Assembly (NCBI GenBank): GCA_000733355.1
Contig: JNVV01000005.1
Span: 906,649 to 970,648 of the forward strand
Reading direction: 5' to 3'
Length of the DNA: 64,000 nt
Origin: Falciphora oryzae
Lineage: Eukaryota; Ascomycota; Sordariomycetes; Magnaporthales; Magnaporthaceae
In this document: piece after piece, positions 45,428 to 56,486 of the stretch
Layout: each line of letters begins with the position of its first letter
How positions within the stretch are numbered: position 1 is the stretch's first letter
Notes under the pieces: generated by a model
What the model saw: the letters and a program-made list of their open reading frames with translations, nothing else
Databases searched by the model: none
Told to the model about the DNA's origin: nothing
Made by a program: the position numbers and the translations under genes

Positions 45428-46188
45428 ATATTTCTCTCTTTTCCCGCCCTCATTCTTTTGGTGTTGGGTAAATATGTAAAGTTACCAGGGGAATGTAGCC
45501 TCGCTCCTATCCTTATAGTATTGCCATCTTTCCATGGTTTTCTTTGGTCTCAATTGCACGGAACGGCGCCATGGAGGAGGATAGTTCAAAACACGCTGGT
45601 TTTCATGACATCGCTTTCTTTTTCTCTCCATTTGATGGTCACTTTGACGAGCGCAGAATGGAAATGGGTGCATTGACGCCTGCGCTTGGTATGGATAACT
45701 TTTCCAGCAGTGCCCTGGTTTCCATGGGCGGCGCACTGAGTTGGAAACCACTTGTTCCATTAGGCGCGGAGGGGTGTCTCAGTACATAGAACGGAACAGA
45801 ACGGAACACATCAAGGCATATGTTGGTCCATGGGGTATTCGACCTCTGCGTGATGTGATGCAGTCATTTTTTGATGATTGTATTTATGCTGCGCGCTTCC
45901 GTCTAATTTTTGTGCCTGCCTGCCCAAGCCGTAGTATTTTTTTCTCATCCCTCCCATCGCCCGTCGTAATAATCGTAAGTCCGTCATATTTTGTAGCCCC
46001 CCATCCCGCCATTTTTTTTTTATAAGACTGCCTAGAAAACACAGCAAAAAAGCGCACAGAAGCTATGGGTATCATCATACATGTGAGCGCAAGTGCAAAC
46101 GGGTAGAAGGGGGTAGAAGGATAAAGGATGAAAAAAGTGAAGGTAAAAAAGGACCGAGAGCGAGGTAGGGTCCTTGAGTATAGGTTCC
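45428..46188. other. convergent intergenic region
   Basis: 3' flanks of the zinc transporter and TFIIIA genes; AT-richer, with T runs near 46012. No coding exon supported. Confidence 0.5.
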
Positions 46189-48080
46189 TCAGGCGAAGAG
46201 GCTTGGGTCGACGAGAGCACTCAGGTCGTCGATCTTATTGACTCCCTGATGGGTTGTGCCGTAAATTGGCTCTTCAAGAATGCTAGGATTTGAGAAATCT
46301 TGGCCCTCAAAGGCTGCCTGAAGGTACATGGGATCATTGGCACTGTTGACCGCAGACAGGCCACCGGATGGATAAGGGGACGCATTCTCGGCTGCCGTCA
46401 GAAACTGGGCCTCGACCGCAGGGCTTTCTTCCCAAGTCGGAGGCAGTATGGGCGCTGAATGCTCTGCAAATCCGTCCTTAAACGAGTGGAGCTGCAACAC
46501 GTGCTCATCACGCTCCTCAACGGTGCTGAACGCTTGGAAGCAGTCAGGCTGGCTGCAGAAGAGGTCGGTGCTTGCCGCAATCCGTTGTTGCTCTGGCGGC
46601 ACCGCGGTGGGATAAGGCGGTGGCGGCTGGGACGCAGCCGCAAATAGCAGTCCGTCATCATCCTTGTCCCACCCGGCGGTCGCGGTAGACGCGTACATGC
46701 TGAAGAGGCCGGCCGGCTTAAGACCTAGATCCCCATCGTTCTCGTCCTCACGCACCGTCTTGGCGAGGCGCTCGATGCCGAGATGAGCGACGCGGATGTG
46801 GTCCTCGAGCCTCCGCTTGGTGTGGAAGCCGCTGCCGCACGCGGCGCCCTTGCCCGAGGCCGGAGCGTCACCGTCGCCGCCCCAGCCGGCGGCGGCGAGC
46901 TCGGGCGAGTCCGGGAAGCCCACCTCGCCGCAGACGAAGCGGTAGCCCTCGTGGACCATGCGTACGTGGACGTTCAGGTTCGCGCGGCGCGTGAACTTCT
47001 TGCCGCAGCCCTCCCAGGTGCACGCGACGACCTTGCGGTCGGCGGCCGAGGAGCCCGAGTGGTGCATCTCGATGTGGCGCTCGAGCTCCCACTGGGAGCC
47101 GCAGCGGGCGTCGCAGAAGAGGCAGTCGACGTGGCAGCGGCGCATGTGCACCATGAGCAGGTTCATGGTTGTGAAGCCGGTGTGACGGCCCCCTTCGCCG
47201 TCCTCCTTGCCGCACTCGTCGCACCAGAAGCGGAGCTCGCCGTGCTCGCGCTGGACGTGCTTGCGCAGTGTATTTGCCGTGTCGAAGCCGGCGCCGCAGT
47301 TGTCGTGGGAGCAGGCAAAGGCGGGCTGGCCCAGGTGGTCGGCGCGGACGTGGCGCTGCAGGGTCTGGTGCTTGCGGAAGACCTTGTCGCAGGGGCCGTG
47401 GTCGGTGCAGGGGAAGCGGCCCTGGCCCGAGTGCACGACGGCGTGGCGGCGGAGGCGGGTACCCGTCAGGAAGGTCTTGCCGCAGCCGGGCTCGGGGCAA
47501 GCGTACTGGCGCTCGCCCGTGTGGGAGCCCTTGATGTGCTGCTTCAGGTGCTTTTCGTTAAAATAGGCCTTGTCGCAGCCCTCGTGGGGGCATTTGAGAG
47601 CCCGATCACCCGTGTGCGAGCGCAGGTGGGCGGCGAGACGGGCCGGCCGGTTGAAGGTCTTCGGGCAGCCGGGGTGTGTGCATTTGATGGTCTTGAGCAT
47701 CGACGGAAACACCTTGCGGGACACCGCCGTGGATGTCGAGGGCGGGCCCGACTTAGTGTCGCCCGCTCTGGTGACGGTGGTGGCCGGGGTCGACTGGTTG
47801 TCGTCGTCCACCTCGCCGTCAGACTCTCCGCCCGAGTCTACGTAGGATGCCGCCGAGGACTGGGCATCCGCATCGTCGTGTGCGTCCGATTCATGGTCAC
47901 CGTCGTTTCCTGCACAGCCCAGCGTTAGTCGGTCAGTCCACACACACAGCAGCTGTCGGTGCCCTCTGGCAGTGCATATAATCGAGCAGAAAGACTTCGC
48001 TCACCATTGTCATGCTCGGCCACAGTCAATCGACGTTTCGGCCGGCCGCTAGGCCGCTCCTCCTCATTCTTTCGCTTCAT
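46189..48080 (-). CDS. TFIIIA: transcription factor IIIA (C2H2 zinc fingers)
   Basis: Two exons (48080-48005 and 47909-46189; 95-nt intron) encode 598 residues. TFIIIA binds the internal control region of 5S rRNA genes and recruits TFIIIC/TFIIIB for RNA polymerase III. After a basic, acidic and Ser-rich N-terminus, about nine C2H2 fingers run from CTHPGCPKTFNRPARLAAHL (near residue 113). The third finger and its linker match the TFIIIA style (TGERQYACPEPGC). Finger 9 is interrupted by a Gly/Ala-rich insert. A separate last finger (CSQPDCFQAF...H) lies far downstream, recalling the detached ninth finger of yeast TFIIIA. Exon 1 supplies MKRKNEEERPSGRPKRR, a likely nuclear signal. It is divergent from RPB6 across 451 bp. 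Confidence 0.85.
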
Positions 48081-48531
48081 GATAGTTCATGGGGCCATCG
48101 AGTCCATGGCCTGACGAAGCCGCGATGGCTGGCTGTTGGGACCAACGTCAGGAGCTTTTCCGTCCCCAATTGAAGCAACATTTCTCGATTGTGGGGAGGA
48201 AAATTCTTATCGGCTTATCAGTCCGCGAAATCTTGGCACGCCTAGCCGGATTGGTTTGTGCGCAAACTGCCCCCTGTCCCCTGAACCCGGGGGGGTTGGA
48301 GCAGGCTCGGGAGGGGGGGCGTGCTTATATCATCAGCTTAGTCGCGGTTGGTTCTGGATTTTTTTCTCGGCTTCGGTCTCTTTGTGCATCAAACAAATCG
48401 GTTTCCATCGCTGCGCAACCCGCCCCCGTCCGTCGCGCTTTCGATCTCGACGCAGACCGACACCTCAATTTGGTGTCGCATCCGGCCGTTGGCACGACAC
48501 ATCCCGTCCTCGACTCCCCCGATCTGCAAAC
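48081..48531. promoter_or_regulatory. divergent promoter, TFIIIA / RPB6
   Basis: Only 451 bp separate the start codons of two oppositely oriented genes for transcription machinery. A G-rich stretch with runs of seven G lies at 48288-48318. No TATA box is obvious. Confidence 0.6.
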
Positions 48532-49148
48532 ATGTCCGACTACGGCGGTGACGACGATGGTGGTGCTGGGTAAGTCGAAATCCTTGACACGCGCGCGCGC
48601 GTCTCGGTAGGGAGCGCGACGGGTTCCGGGCAGCAGCAGTACATAAGCGGAAAAGATTTAGAAGAGAAAAATGGAGAGGATGACATATCGAGTGCAGGAA
48701 AATGGCAACAAGCAGTGCAGCAAGCAATTTATACTAATCCCAAAACAGCCAGGACTTCAACGACGACGGGCTCCTGTACGAGGAGGACGGCGCGGGCGAC
48801 TTCGACCCGGAAGTCCCCGTGTCGGACGACGAGGACGCCGGCGGCGAGGACCCCAACGTGGTCGTGTCGGGCGACCCCAACGGCGGCGCCGCTAGGCGCG
48901 GCGGCGGCGGCAACACGCTCAAGTCGCACAAGGACAAGAAGATCCCCAACGACAAGCGCACGACCACGCCCTTCATGACAAAGTACGAAAAGGCCCGCAT
49001 CCTCGGCACCAGGGCCCTGCAGATCAGCATGAACGCGCCCGTGCTCGTCGACCTCGAGGGCGAGACGGACCCCCTTCAGATCGCGATCAAGGAGCTCGCG
49101 GAGAAGAAGATCCCGCTCATCATTCGGCGGTACATGCCCGATGGATAG
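48532..49148 (+). CDS. RPB6: RNA polymerase I/II/III shared subunit Rpb6 (3' end incomplete)
   Basis: Two exons (48532-48569 and 48749-49148) encode 145 residues up to an in-frame TAG. The intron has GTAAGT and ends TACTAATCCCAAAACAG. Rpb6 (Rpo26, ABC23) is common to all three nuclear RNA polymerases and helps assemble the clamp. The acidic N-terminus ([14 protein letters not shown]) is followed by the conserved core: [41 protein letters not shown] and [12 protein letters not shown]. Family members continue after PDG with about a dozen residues of the S/Y-x-EDW...EEL type. Here GATGG is followed at once by ATAGTAG, and the assembly gap starts three bases after the stop codon. The missing tail is therefore probably lost to the gap or to an error at the contig edge. 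Confidence 0.93.
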
Positions 49149-49151
49149 TAG

Positions 49152-49527
49152 NNNNNNNNNNNNNNNNNNNNNNNNNNNNNNNNNNNNNNNNNNNNNNNNN
49201 NNNNNNNNNNNNNNNNNNNNNNNNNNNNNNNNNNNNNNNNNNNNNNNNNNNNNNNNNNNNNNNNNNNNNNNNNNNNNNNNNNNNNNNNNNNNNNNNNNNN
49301 NNNNNNNNNNNNNNNNNNNNNNNNNNNNNNNNNNNNNNNNNNNNNNNNNNNNNNNNNNNNNNNNNNNNNNNNNNNNNNNNNNNNNNNNNNNNNNNNNNNN
49401 NNNNNNNNNNNNNNNNNNNNNNNNNNNNNNNNNNNNNNNNNNNNNNNNNNNNNNNNNNNNNNNNNNNNNNNNNNNNNNNNNNNNNNNNNNNNNNNNNNNN
49501 NNNNNNNNNNNNNNNNNNNNNNNNNNN
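49152..49527. other. assembly gap (376 N)
   Basis: A continuous run of N. It abuts the 3' end of RPB6 and hides its terminal codons or 3' flank. The A16-(GA)9 low-complexity run 60 bp beyond it may be related to the assembly failure. Confidence 1.
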
Positions 49528-49589
49528 CGTCAACCGCTCCCAGCCACGACCGCACATGAGAGGCTACTACAAATTGAAAAAGAAACGAT

Positions 49590-49623
49590 AAAAAAAAAAA
49601 AAAAAGAGAGAGAGAGAGAGAGA
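49590..49623. repeat. A16 followed by (GA)9 microsatellite
   Basis: Sixteen A followed directly by nine GA dinucleotides, 63 bp after the gap. Confidence 0.9.
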
Positions 49624-49699
49624 TATTGCAGTTAGCGTTGGCGTTCCGGCTTCGGTAGGACCTAGATTTTCAAGGCTCCTAGGTTGAATACCATATAAA

Positions 49700-50179
49700 T
49701 CATTTTCTATACGAGCGGGAGGAAGATACTGAGTGAGAGCTTCTTGAAGAATTGTGAGATAGGCTGCTGAGATTCGAAGCCTTCATTACGGTGCTAGTCC
49801 TGTGGCAAGTTTGGTACGAACAAGGAATACTTAAGGCAGACATCATCACGATTCTTGTAAATGGGTCCTGGTCTTCGGCGGTATGGGGAAATGCATGCGC
49901 AGTCTCGAGAGCCTTGTGTTGGCTGGGCCTTGCTCCTGACACATCCATATCCACGAGGCTAGGGGAAGCAACTAGAGCCAGCGATACCATGAGCGTATCC
50001 GGAATGCAAGCCGAACACTCGAGAGCAAGGATACAAGCACCGTCTGATTTATGAATAGACAAGAGGGATATGAACAAACGCCGTATAGCCCATGTCTTGC
50101 GGGTGATGAATGCCACGACGCCGATAACAAGAAAAAAAATAAGAACAGAGACGATATTTACAGGATGGGAATTGGACAT
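49700..50179 (-). CDS. weak ORF with an N-terminal hydrophobic segment
   Basis: A 159-codon ORF starts with ATG and opens with a clear hydrophobic segment (VNIVSVLIFFLVIGVVAFI) followed by basic residues, as in a signal anchor. The rest is Ser-rich with scattered Cys and resembles nothing I know. Codon use is less GC-biased than in neighbouring genes, which argues against it. It lies 240 bp downstream of Sec63 on the same strand. Possibly a small orphan gene, possibly chance. Confidence 0.25.
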   Translation of the reverse strand: MSNSHPVNIVSVLIFFLVIGVVAFITRKTWAIRRLFISLLSIHKSDGACILALECSACIPDTLMVSLALVASPSLVDMDVSGARPSQHKALETAHAFPHTAEDQDPFTRIVMMSALSIPCSYQTCHRTSTVMKASNLSSLSHNSSRSSHSVSSSRSYRK

Positions 50180-50418
50180 GTGAGGGGATCAGAGGGGCAG
50201 GATGTAAGTCTGTTGCGCTGAACATAATGCAAATGTAAGTCGTGCCGAGACCCGACGACGCCCACGTTCAAACAAGGGGGAGGGTGAATTAGACAGAATA
50301 GCCTATCAGAACAGGACACAACCCGTTCAAAGGCAAGATACGCAGTTCGCTAGGTATTTGACCGCTCTTCGTGCATTACCCGTTTTGGAACCCTCTGTTT
50401 TGTTGATGGCGCCGACAC

Positions 50419-52678
50419 TCACGATTCATCTTCAGTGTCAGTGTTTGTGTCGCTAGTGTCATCCGCCTCCTCCTCTGTCCCACTTTCCTCGTCCGAGTCC
50501 TCGTCCGACTCGTCCTTTTTCCTCCTGCGTGGAGGGGGGGCGTTGCCCTTTGCCGCGTTCATGATACCAGCGATGGAGTCTTGAGGTAACAGTTAGTACC
50601 GGTGCAAATATTCGAAGATGGGAAAAGGCAAACAAATGGAAGATAAACTTACCCTCCTCCGGCTCGCTGATGTCGTCGTCGTCAGACATCTCCTCCGCCC
50701 TGCTGGCCTCCTCGACCACCAGTGTGACCTCCATCTTAGTGTCGAAGCCGACATAGCTGTCACAGACGACGTGCATGACGAATGTGTAGTGACCGGCCTG
50801 AGGCGGTGCCTGGAACTGAGCCTTGAGGGTCTGCATCTCATAAGTCGGCGTCTTGCCGTCCTCCTTGAAGATGGGGCGGTCGAATTGCGCAAAGGTAAAA
50901 GGCGGGACAGCCATCTTGCCCTGCTTCGAGTCGGTGAGGAAGACGTGCCAGCGTGGGGAGTAGTCACGGGCAAAGTAGGGTGCGAAAACCAGGGGAGGCA
51001 CAATGGGCTTGTCATCAACGACCTCGAAGATGGGCTTGCCCTTCTCATCCTTGCCAACTTGCCTCTTCTTGCGGCCCAGGATAGCGTCCAGATCGTCCTC
51101 CGCCGGGTCAACATCCTCCAGGTCGAAGTCCTTGATAGCCGGCACGTTTTCGCTTCCCGGAGGCACGAAGCGGCCCTTGACAACCAGGGTAACGAGCGAG
51201 GACGGGATGATAAACCTCTCGCCGGTAACCTTGAAGAAGGCCTTGGCGACACGGAAGTAAGGGAGCTGCTTGGCTACGTCGACTGCAGTCTTGTACTCGG
51301 CTTCGGATAGGAGACCTGGGCCGACAGCGACGCTGCGGCGCTTGGCATCCGGCTGGTCCATGAACCTCTGGACGCTGGTGCGGACCTTGGAGTCACCTTC
51401 AATGGCTTTGACAATGGTCGGGCTGAAGTTGGGCAGCTGCAGGAGCGGGGACGACTTGGGAGGGATGGCCTGGATGAGGATCTGGCTGGCGTAGTAAGAC
51501 GACAATATCGGTGCGGTGTTGCCATATGCGAGGGCGATAGCGGTGAAGGACTTGGTGAGCGAGTGCGCGATGGGGCCAACCTCGAGCTTGGCCTTGGTGA
51601 GGGTCTGGTCGTCGAGCTCGATGCGGCCCAGGTAGGCCCACAGGAGGGACAGCACCTTGCGCCTCACGCCGTTTTCGAGATCCTCCAGCTTCTCCTTCTC
51701 CTTCAGAGACATGCCAGCGGCAAAAGGTGACGTCTCGCCGGCGGCGGTGATCCTGGACTCGATTTTCGCCAGACCAGAGTCGGCCTTGTTGCCCTTGAAG
51801 ATCTCCTCGAACTCCTTGCCAGTGCTCAGGGCAGAGACGACGCCACCCTCGTCGATGTCGTCCTCATACTCGATGAACAACCGGTTCGCGCTCTCCATGA
51901 GGGGACCCTCTTTGGATCGCTTCTGGGTGCCGTACCACCACGACCCGACCAGGTACGGGAGCATGATGCCGAAGAGCATGAAGTAGATGAGGATGACATA
52001 CTTGCCGTTGCCGTCCGAGACAATGGCCTTGGGGAGGGCGATGTTGATGCTGAAGCCCTGCTTACCGTCGGGGTGGCCGAACTGGATGTAGTTGTTCCTC
52101 ACATCCTCGTCCGTGAGCGCCTGGTAGGCCTTGGAGATCTCGACGTACTTGTCGTTCAACGACTCGATCGTCTCATTCTTGGCGGGGTCGGGCTTGACCT
52201 TGTCAGGGTGTAGCCTGCGCGATAGGTCCTTGTATGTCTTCTTGATAACTTTCTCGGAGGCGGTCTGCGGGAGAAGAGAGTTTAGAACCGTGATACAGAG
52301 CACAGTATACTAGATGCAAGGTGGGAAGGTGCGTACCTCGGAGAGACCCAGGATGTCGTAGGGGTTCCACAGCTTGTTGGTAGGCGCCTCGGTGATGCTG
52401 ATGAGGTAGAGCATGTAGCCCATGATGGCCCAGCCAGCAATCACAAAGAAGGCCAGGCCGAGCTTGCGGTGGCGCCGCTTCTCGGCCGACTTGGCAGCTT
52501 TGACGAGGTCGCCATGCTTGGGCGAGTAGTCGGTCTTGATGCGGGGGAAGGAAGCTGCCGGGTCCCGCGTCTGGTTGACGAGCACGTATGTGAGGGGCAG
52601 CGTCACGATGGTGGTGAGCGTGAAGACGAAGAAGGGCCAGAGGTGGCCCTCCTCGTCGTACGAGTAGTCGCTGCTCAT
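50419..52678 (-). CDS. sec63: Sec63, ER translocon J-domain protein
   Basis: Three exons (52678-52337, 52264-50653, 50579-50419) encode 704 residues. Sec63 works with Sec61 and Sec62 to recruit BiP/Kar2 for post-translational import into the ER. Two membrane segments lie at about residues 13-33 and 73-93. A lumenal J domain follows from NPYDILGLSE with the HPD motif (RRLHPDKVKPD); the first intron falls inside it. A third membrane segment comes near residue 190 (VILIYFMLFGIMLPYLVGSWW). The cytosolic Sec63/Brl region covers most of the remainder. The C-terminus is very acidic (DESDEDSDEESGTEEE), as in yeast, where phosphorylation there promotes Sec62 binding. Confidence 0.96.
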
Positions 52679-53935
52679 CTTGTTGGGCGGGCGCGGCGAG
52701 CCTCCTCAGCGGCGGCGCTGCTGGGAAGGTGCTGCCAAGCAAGCCTCGACGATGCGCGATGTGATTTCTCTCTCAGTAGCTGTAGTAGATGTGTCCTGCG
52801 CGGGGATGCTTGAAAGAGAGGGAGAACAAAGGACCAATGCGTGTGATGATATACAGCTACGCGCAGCCAGGCCCGTGAGTTGTAGTGTTATCCGTTGTAA
52901 GATTACTCGGAAGTCTGGGTGGGAGTTGAAGTGTGAGAGAGGTTGGTGCATATGTGGCCGTCCAAACGATGAACGTTCCTGGCGCTTTCGGCCAGCGCAA
53001 GCCCAAACTCGGAATCGTCCACCGTGGCCTCCCAAAAATTTGGGCAGGGGTGATACAAACGGTACCAAGATGAGTGGGGACGCTGATTCCGTCTCCGCAA
53101 AGGACACACGCTTGTTTCGAGAATTGTGTGGGACCGCGCTTTTCAGACGATGGCACAGTGTGCGAACGAGCCGAAAGCTATGACAGACTGTGGCTCGGTC
53201 GCTGATTTATTTTTGAGCTAGATATGGCTGTGTGCACAAACAGGCGGCTCACTCCCATGATCGTAATGAAGCATTCACGACATGATATGTTTACCACGGT
53301 GTTGAACGAGAGCCTGGAAATTTTTGTGGGTGAGGTCGTCGGCGCTCACGGGGTGGCAGCCATACAACCAATGTATCCGCTGTGGACTTGGTGCTCTAGA
53401 GTCTAAGCTGGGCGTGAGAACGAGTCACAAAATAACCTCGCTCGGTAGGGTCACAGGTCACGGCAAAAGGTCCAGAAACTTTCAGCATTATTGTGTTTAT
53501 TCCAGAAATGCCTAGTGTCTCCCACCGACACGATCGACTCCAACATCTAACAAGGAAATTATGACACGTGAGAAGAATGAAGACGGCTCCCATGGATCGT
53601 TGCAAGAAAAGCCACACAGCCGAGATCCCCCTTTCCTTGCCAACGCCCGATACTTGTGTTGATGAGACCATTCATGAAAAACGAGAAAGAGGAGATGGGA
53701 AACATGTAGAGGAACCGGGAGGAGAAAACGAGAAAAGGAACAAAGAAGGAATAAAAGAAAATGTGCTGTCTATCAGTGACGATGAGTTGTGTTCCCTCTC
53801 TCACTTGCTACATCTTTCTAGAAAACAGGAACAAGAAGCAGAAATTAGGGCGGGATGATGCGCGCGCCAATCTGTGCGTCCCGGCTTGCGAAACCGCGAG
53901 AGAGGGAGGAAACAAAAAGACCGAGTCCTTTTCCT
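52679..53935. other. intergenic region, promoter of Sec63
   Basis: 1.26 kb between Sec63 and the downstream side of the DnaJ locus. No coding exon recognised. Confidence 0.5.
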
Positions 53936-54364
53936 TCAATGAGAGTCCCCCACGCGACGACGGTCTCGGTCCGCGGCGAATCTAGCCGCGGCCACGCTCA
54001 AGACATACATGACACCACATGCCAAGATTATAAAACCAACAAGATTGGGCGGGAGGAGCACGGCGGCGCCGAGAAGCCAGGGCCAGGCCTTTCGGATCCG
54101 GGCCAGCTTCCGCTCGTAGCGGTCCCCGGCGGCCGCGAAGCTGCCTTTGTTCCCGCGTGTCTCGGCCGCGTACACATCCTCCTCCCACTCCCCCTCCTGG
54201 TCTTGGGCGGCATGCCCATGGGCCGACCCGTGGTGGAAGCTCTCGCCCTCCGGGTCAAAATACGGACCGCAGCCCCGGGTGCCCCTGGCCTCTCCCTCGG
54301 AACGGGATGAGGCGTCAGAATCAGAGCTGTCGTCTCCATCGTCAGCATCATCATGCCTGGGTTG
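53936..54364 (-). other. in-frame open extension after the DnaJ stop codon (acidic + two hydrophobic segments)
   Basis: Directly after the TGA (54367-54365) of the DnaJ gene the same frame stays open for 142 codons to a stop at 53938-53936. It contains no usable early ATG. It encodes an acidic/Ser stretch (HDDADDGDDSSDSDASS), then an aromatic/acidic part (GPYFDPEGESFHH, EGEWEEDVYAAE). A basic segment (RYERKLARIRKAW) follows, then two hydrophobic stretches (WLLGAAVLLPPNLVGFIIL and GVMYVLSVAAARF). Codon use looks coding-like. It could be a readthrough tail, an alternative 3' exon, or an independent gene whose first exon I did not find. For splicing, a donor CG|GTACGA at 54594/54593 and acceptor CCCAG|G near 54355 keep the frame. 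Confidence 0.5.
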
Positions 54365-56430
54365 TCAAGAGTACTGGAAACCACCGGGGTATCCGCGCTG
54401 GCGGGGGCCCCCTGCTCCCCCGGCGTTGAAATTGAAGCTTGCGCCACCGGGGAAGCCACCACCCCCGCCACCGCCACCGAAAGCGCCGCTGTTGCCCATC
54501 ATGCTAAAGAGTACCTCGGGGTCGATGCCGCCGTGCATGCCGCCGCCGCCGCCAAACATGTCCGAAGGGTCGACCAAATCGTCGCCGCTGTCGTACCGGG
54601 CCCGCTTCCTGTTTGACAGATGCCGGTTAGTTATATCGGAACTTTTGGTCGAGGTCTGTAGTTCTGGCGTCATCGGGATCAAAACTTACTGGGCGTCGCT
54701 CAAGGTCTCGTATGCCTCGCCAATATCCTTGAATCGCGCCTCGGCCGCCTCGTCGCCCGGGTTCTTGTCCGGGTGGTGGATGACGGCGAGCTTCCGGTAG
54801 GCCTTCTTGATTTCCTTGTCGTCGGCGTCCTTGGTCACGCCGAGGATCTTGTAGTAATCCTTGCGCTGGCTCTTCTTGAGCTCCATCTCGGCCTTCCTCA
54901 GCTCCTGTCTCAGGCTCCGGTCCTCCGGGTCCAGCTCCGAGAGTGCCTTCCACTCCCGGACAGCGTCCTCCCACTTGTCGGCCAACCCGAGAGCGTTGGC
55001 CTTGGTTTTGCGGGCCTTGATGTAGCTGGGGTCCAGGGCCAGGGCCTTCTCGCAGTCGGCGATGGCCTGGTCGTGCATCCGCAGCTTGGTGAAGGCCAGA
55101 GCGCGGTTCTGCAGGATCTTGGAGTTGGTGCCCCTGTTGTGGGGGTCGACGTCAAGGGCGGCCGTGTACTTGTCGACGGCATTCTGCCACCGACCGCTCT
55201 TGTACTCGGCGTTGCCCTCCTCCTTCATCCGGTCGAGCCTCTGGACTACCCTGAGCCACTTGACGGCGTCCTTGAAGTCCGGGTCGAGACTGACAGCCTT
55301 GCGGAAGTGCTGGACGGCCTTATCGTTCTCACCCTGCGAGTACAGGGCCCGACCCCGGAGTACAAGGGCCTCGGGGTCCTGGTTGTTGCCCCGCAGGAGC
55401 GACATGGCCACGTTCTGCACCTCGCCGAGCGAGTTGACATCGCCCATCTTGAGCAGTGCCTCGCCACGCATGAGCTGCCACTTGCGAGGCTTGAGGGCGC
55501 CGATGCCCAGATGCCGCTCGGCCATGTCGAGGGCGCGAAGCACCATGGAGCTCGCGCCGCTCTTGAGAGCATCATGAGCCGACCTGACGTGCTGCAGCAT
55601 CTCCCGGGCGGGGGCCGTGTCCTTGGCCGAGGGGGAGGGCCGGATACGGTTGAAGGTTGCAATAGCATCTTCAGGCTGGCCCAGGTTGGTGTAAATGCGA
55701 GCTAACCGGAGAAGGGTCTTGGGGTTTCCTGGATCCAGTTCGATAGACCGTTTGCAATCCTCTAACGCATCCTCGTGCTTTCCAGCCAACATGTAGGCGG
55801 CAGCCCGGTTGCTCAGGAAGACGGGAGAGTCGGGAACCAGGTTGACGGCTGCAGTGCGCGGAGGGTTGGAATCAGTATTGGGTCTGGTGGGGTCTTCACG
55901 AGCTGACTCCATCGTGCAGCCGAGAAATAGCAGGAAAAAAAAAAAAATTCATGACACAACACATACCCTTTGTGTACTCAGCAATCGCACGGTGATACTC
56001 CTTATCCTTGAAAAATCTGTTTCCAACGGCCTTGAAAGCTTCGGCCTCGTCCGCAGGCGTCGGGGCTGGGGACGTGTGTGGAGGGGGTACAGGGACGGTC
56101 TCCTTGGGTTCGGGGACGCCATTTGCATGGCTGGAGGCCACTGTCGAGGACGCCGAGGCGGCCGTGGGTTGGGCAGGCTGGGGCTTCTGGGCAGCAGCGG
56201 GCTTGGGCGACGGGGTGGCCCCGTTGATGGGCTCCTTGTCGAGGTCCATGGAGTCGCGGTTGGCCGACATGTTGGACATGGCCGAGTAGCGCTTCCGCTG
56301 CTCGGGAGGCAGGTTGAGCGGGTGGGTATCGGGGTCAATCTTTTTGGCTCGCCTCGAGGAACCCGGGTCGGTCGAGTGCCGGCCAAAGGAGCGGGAGGTG
56401 CGCGGCTTCTGGTCGCGCGGCGCGGCCTGC

Positions 56431-56486
<56 letters not shown>

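Larger units (their letters stand above)
49528..50418. other. AT-richer region between gap and Sec63
   Basis: 3' flank of Sec63 and the far side of the gap. The only candidate is a weak minus-strand ORF listed separately. Confidence 0.5.

Noticed and set aside
46783..47928. 381-codon + strand frame
   Set aside because: Antisense shadow of the TFIIIA zinc-finger exon.
48288..48318. Possible G-quadruplex in the TFIIIA/RPB6 promoter
   Set aside because: The G runs are uneven and separated by a loop of about 12-15 nt, so folding is doubtful; kept only as a remark.
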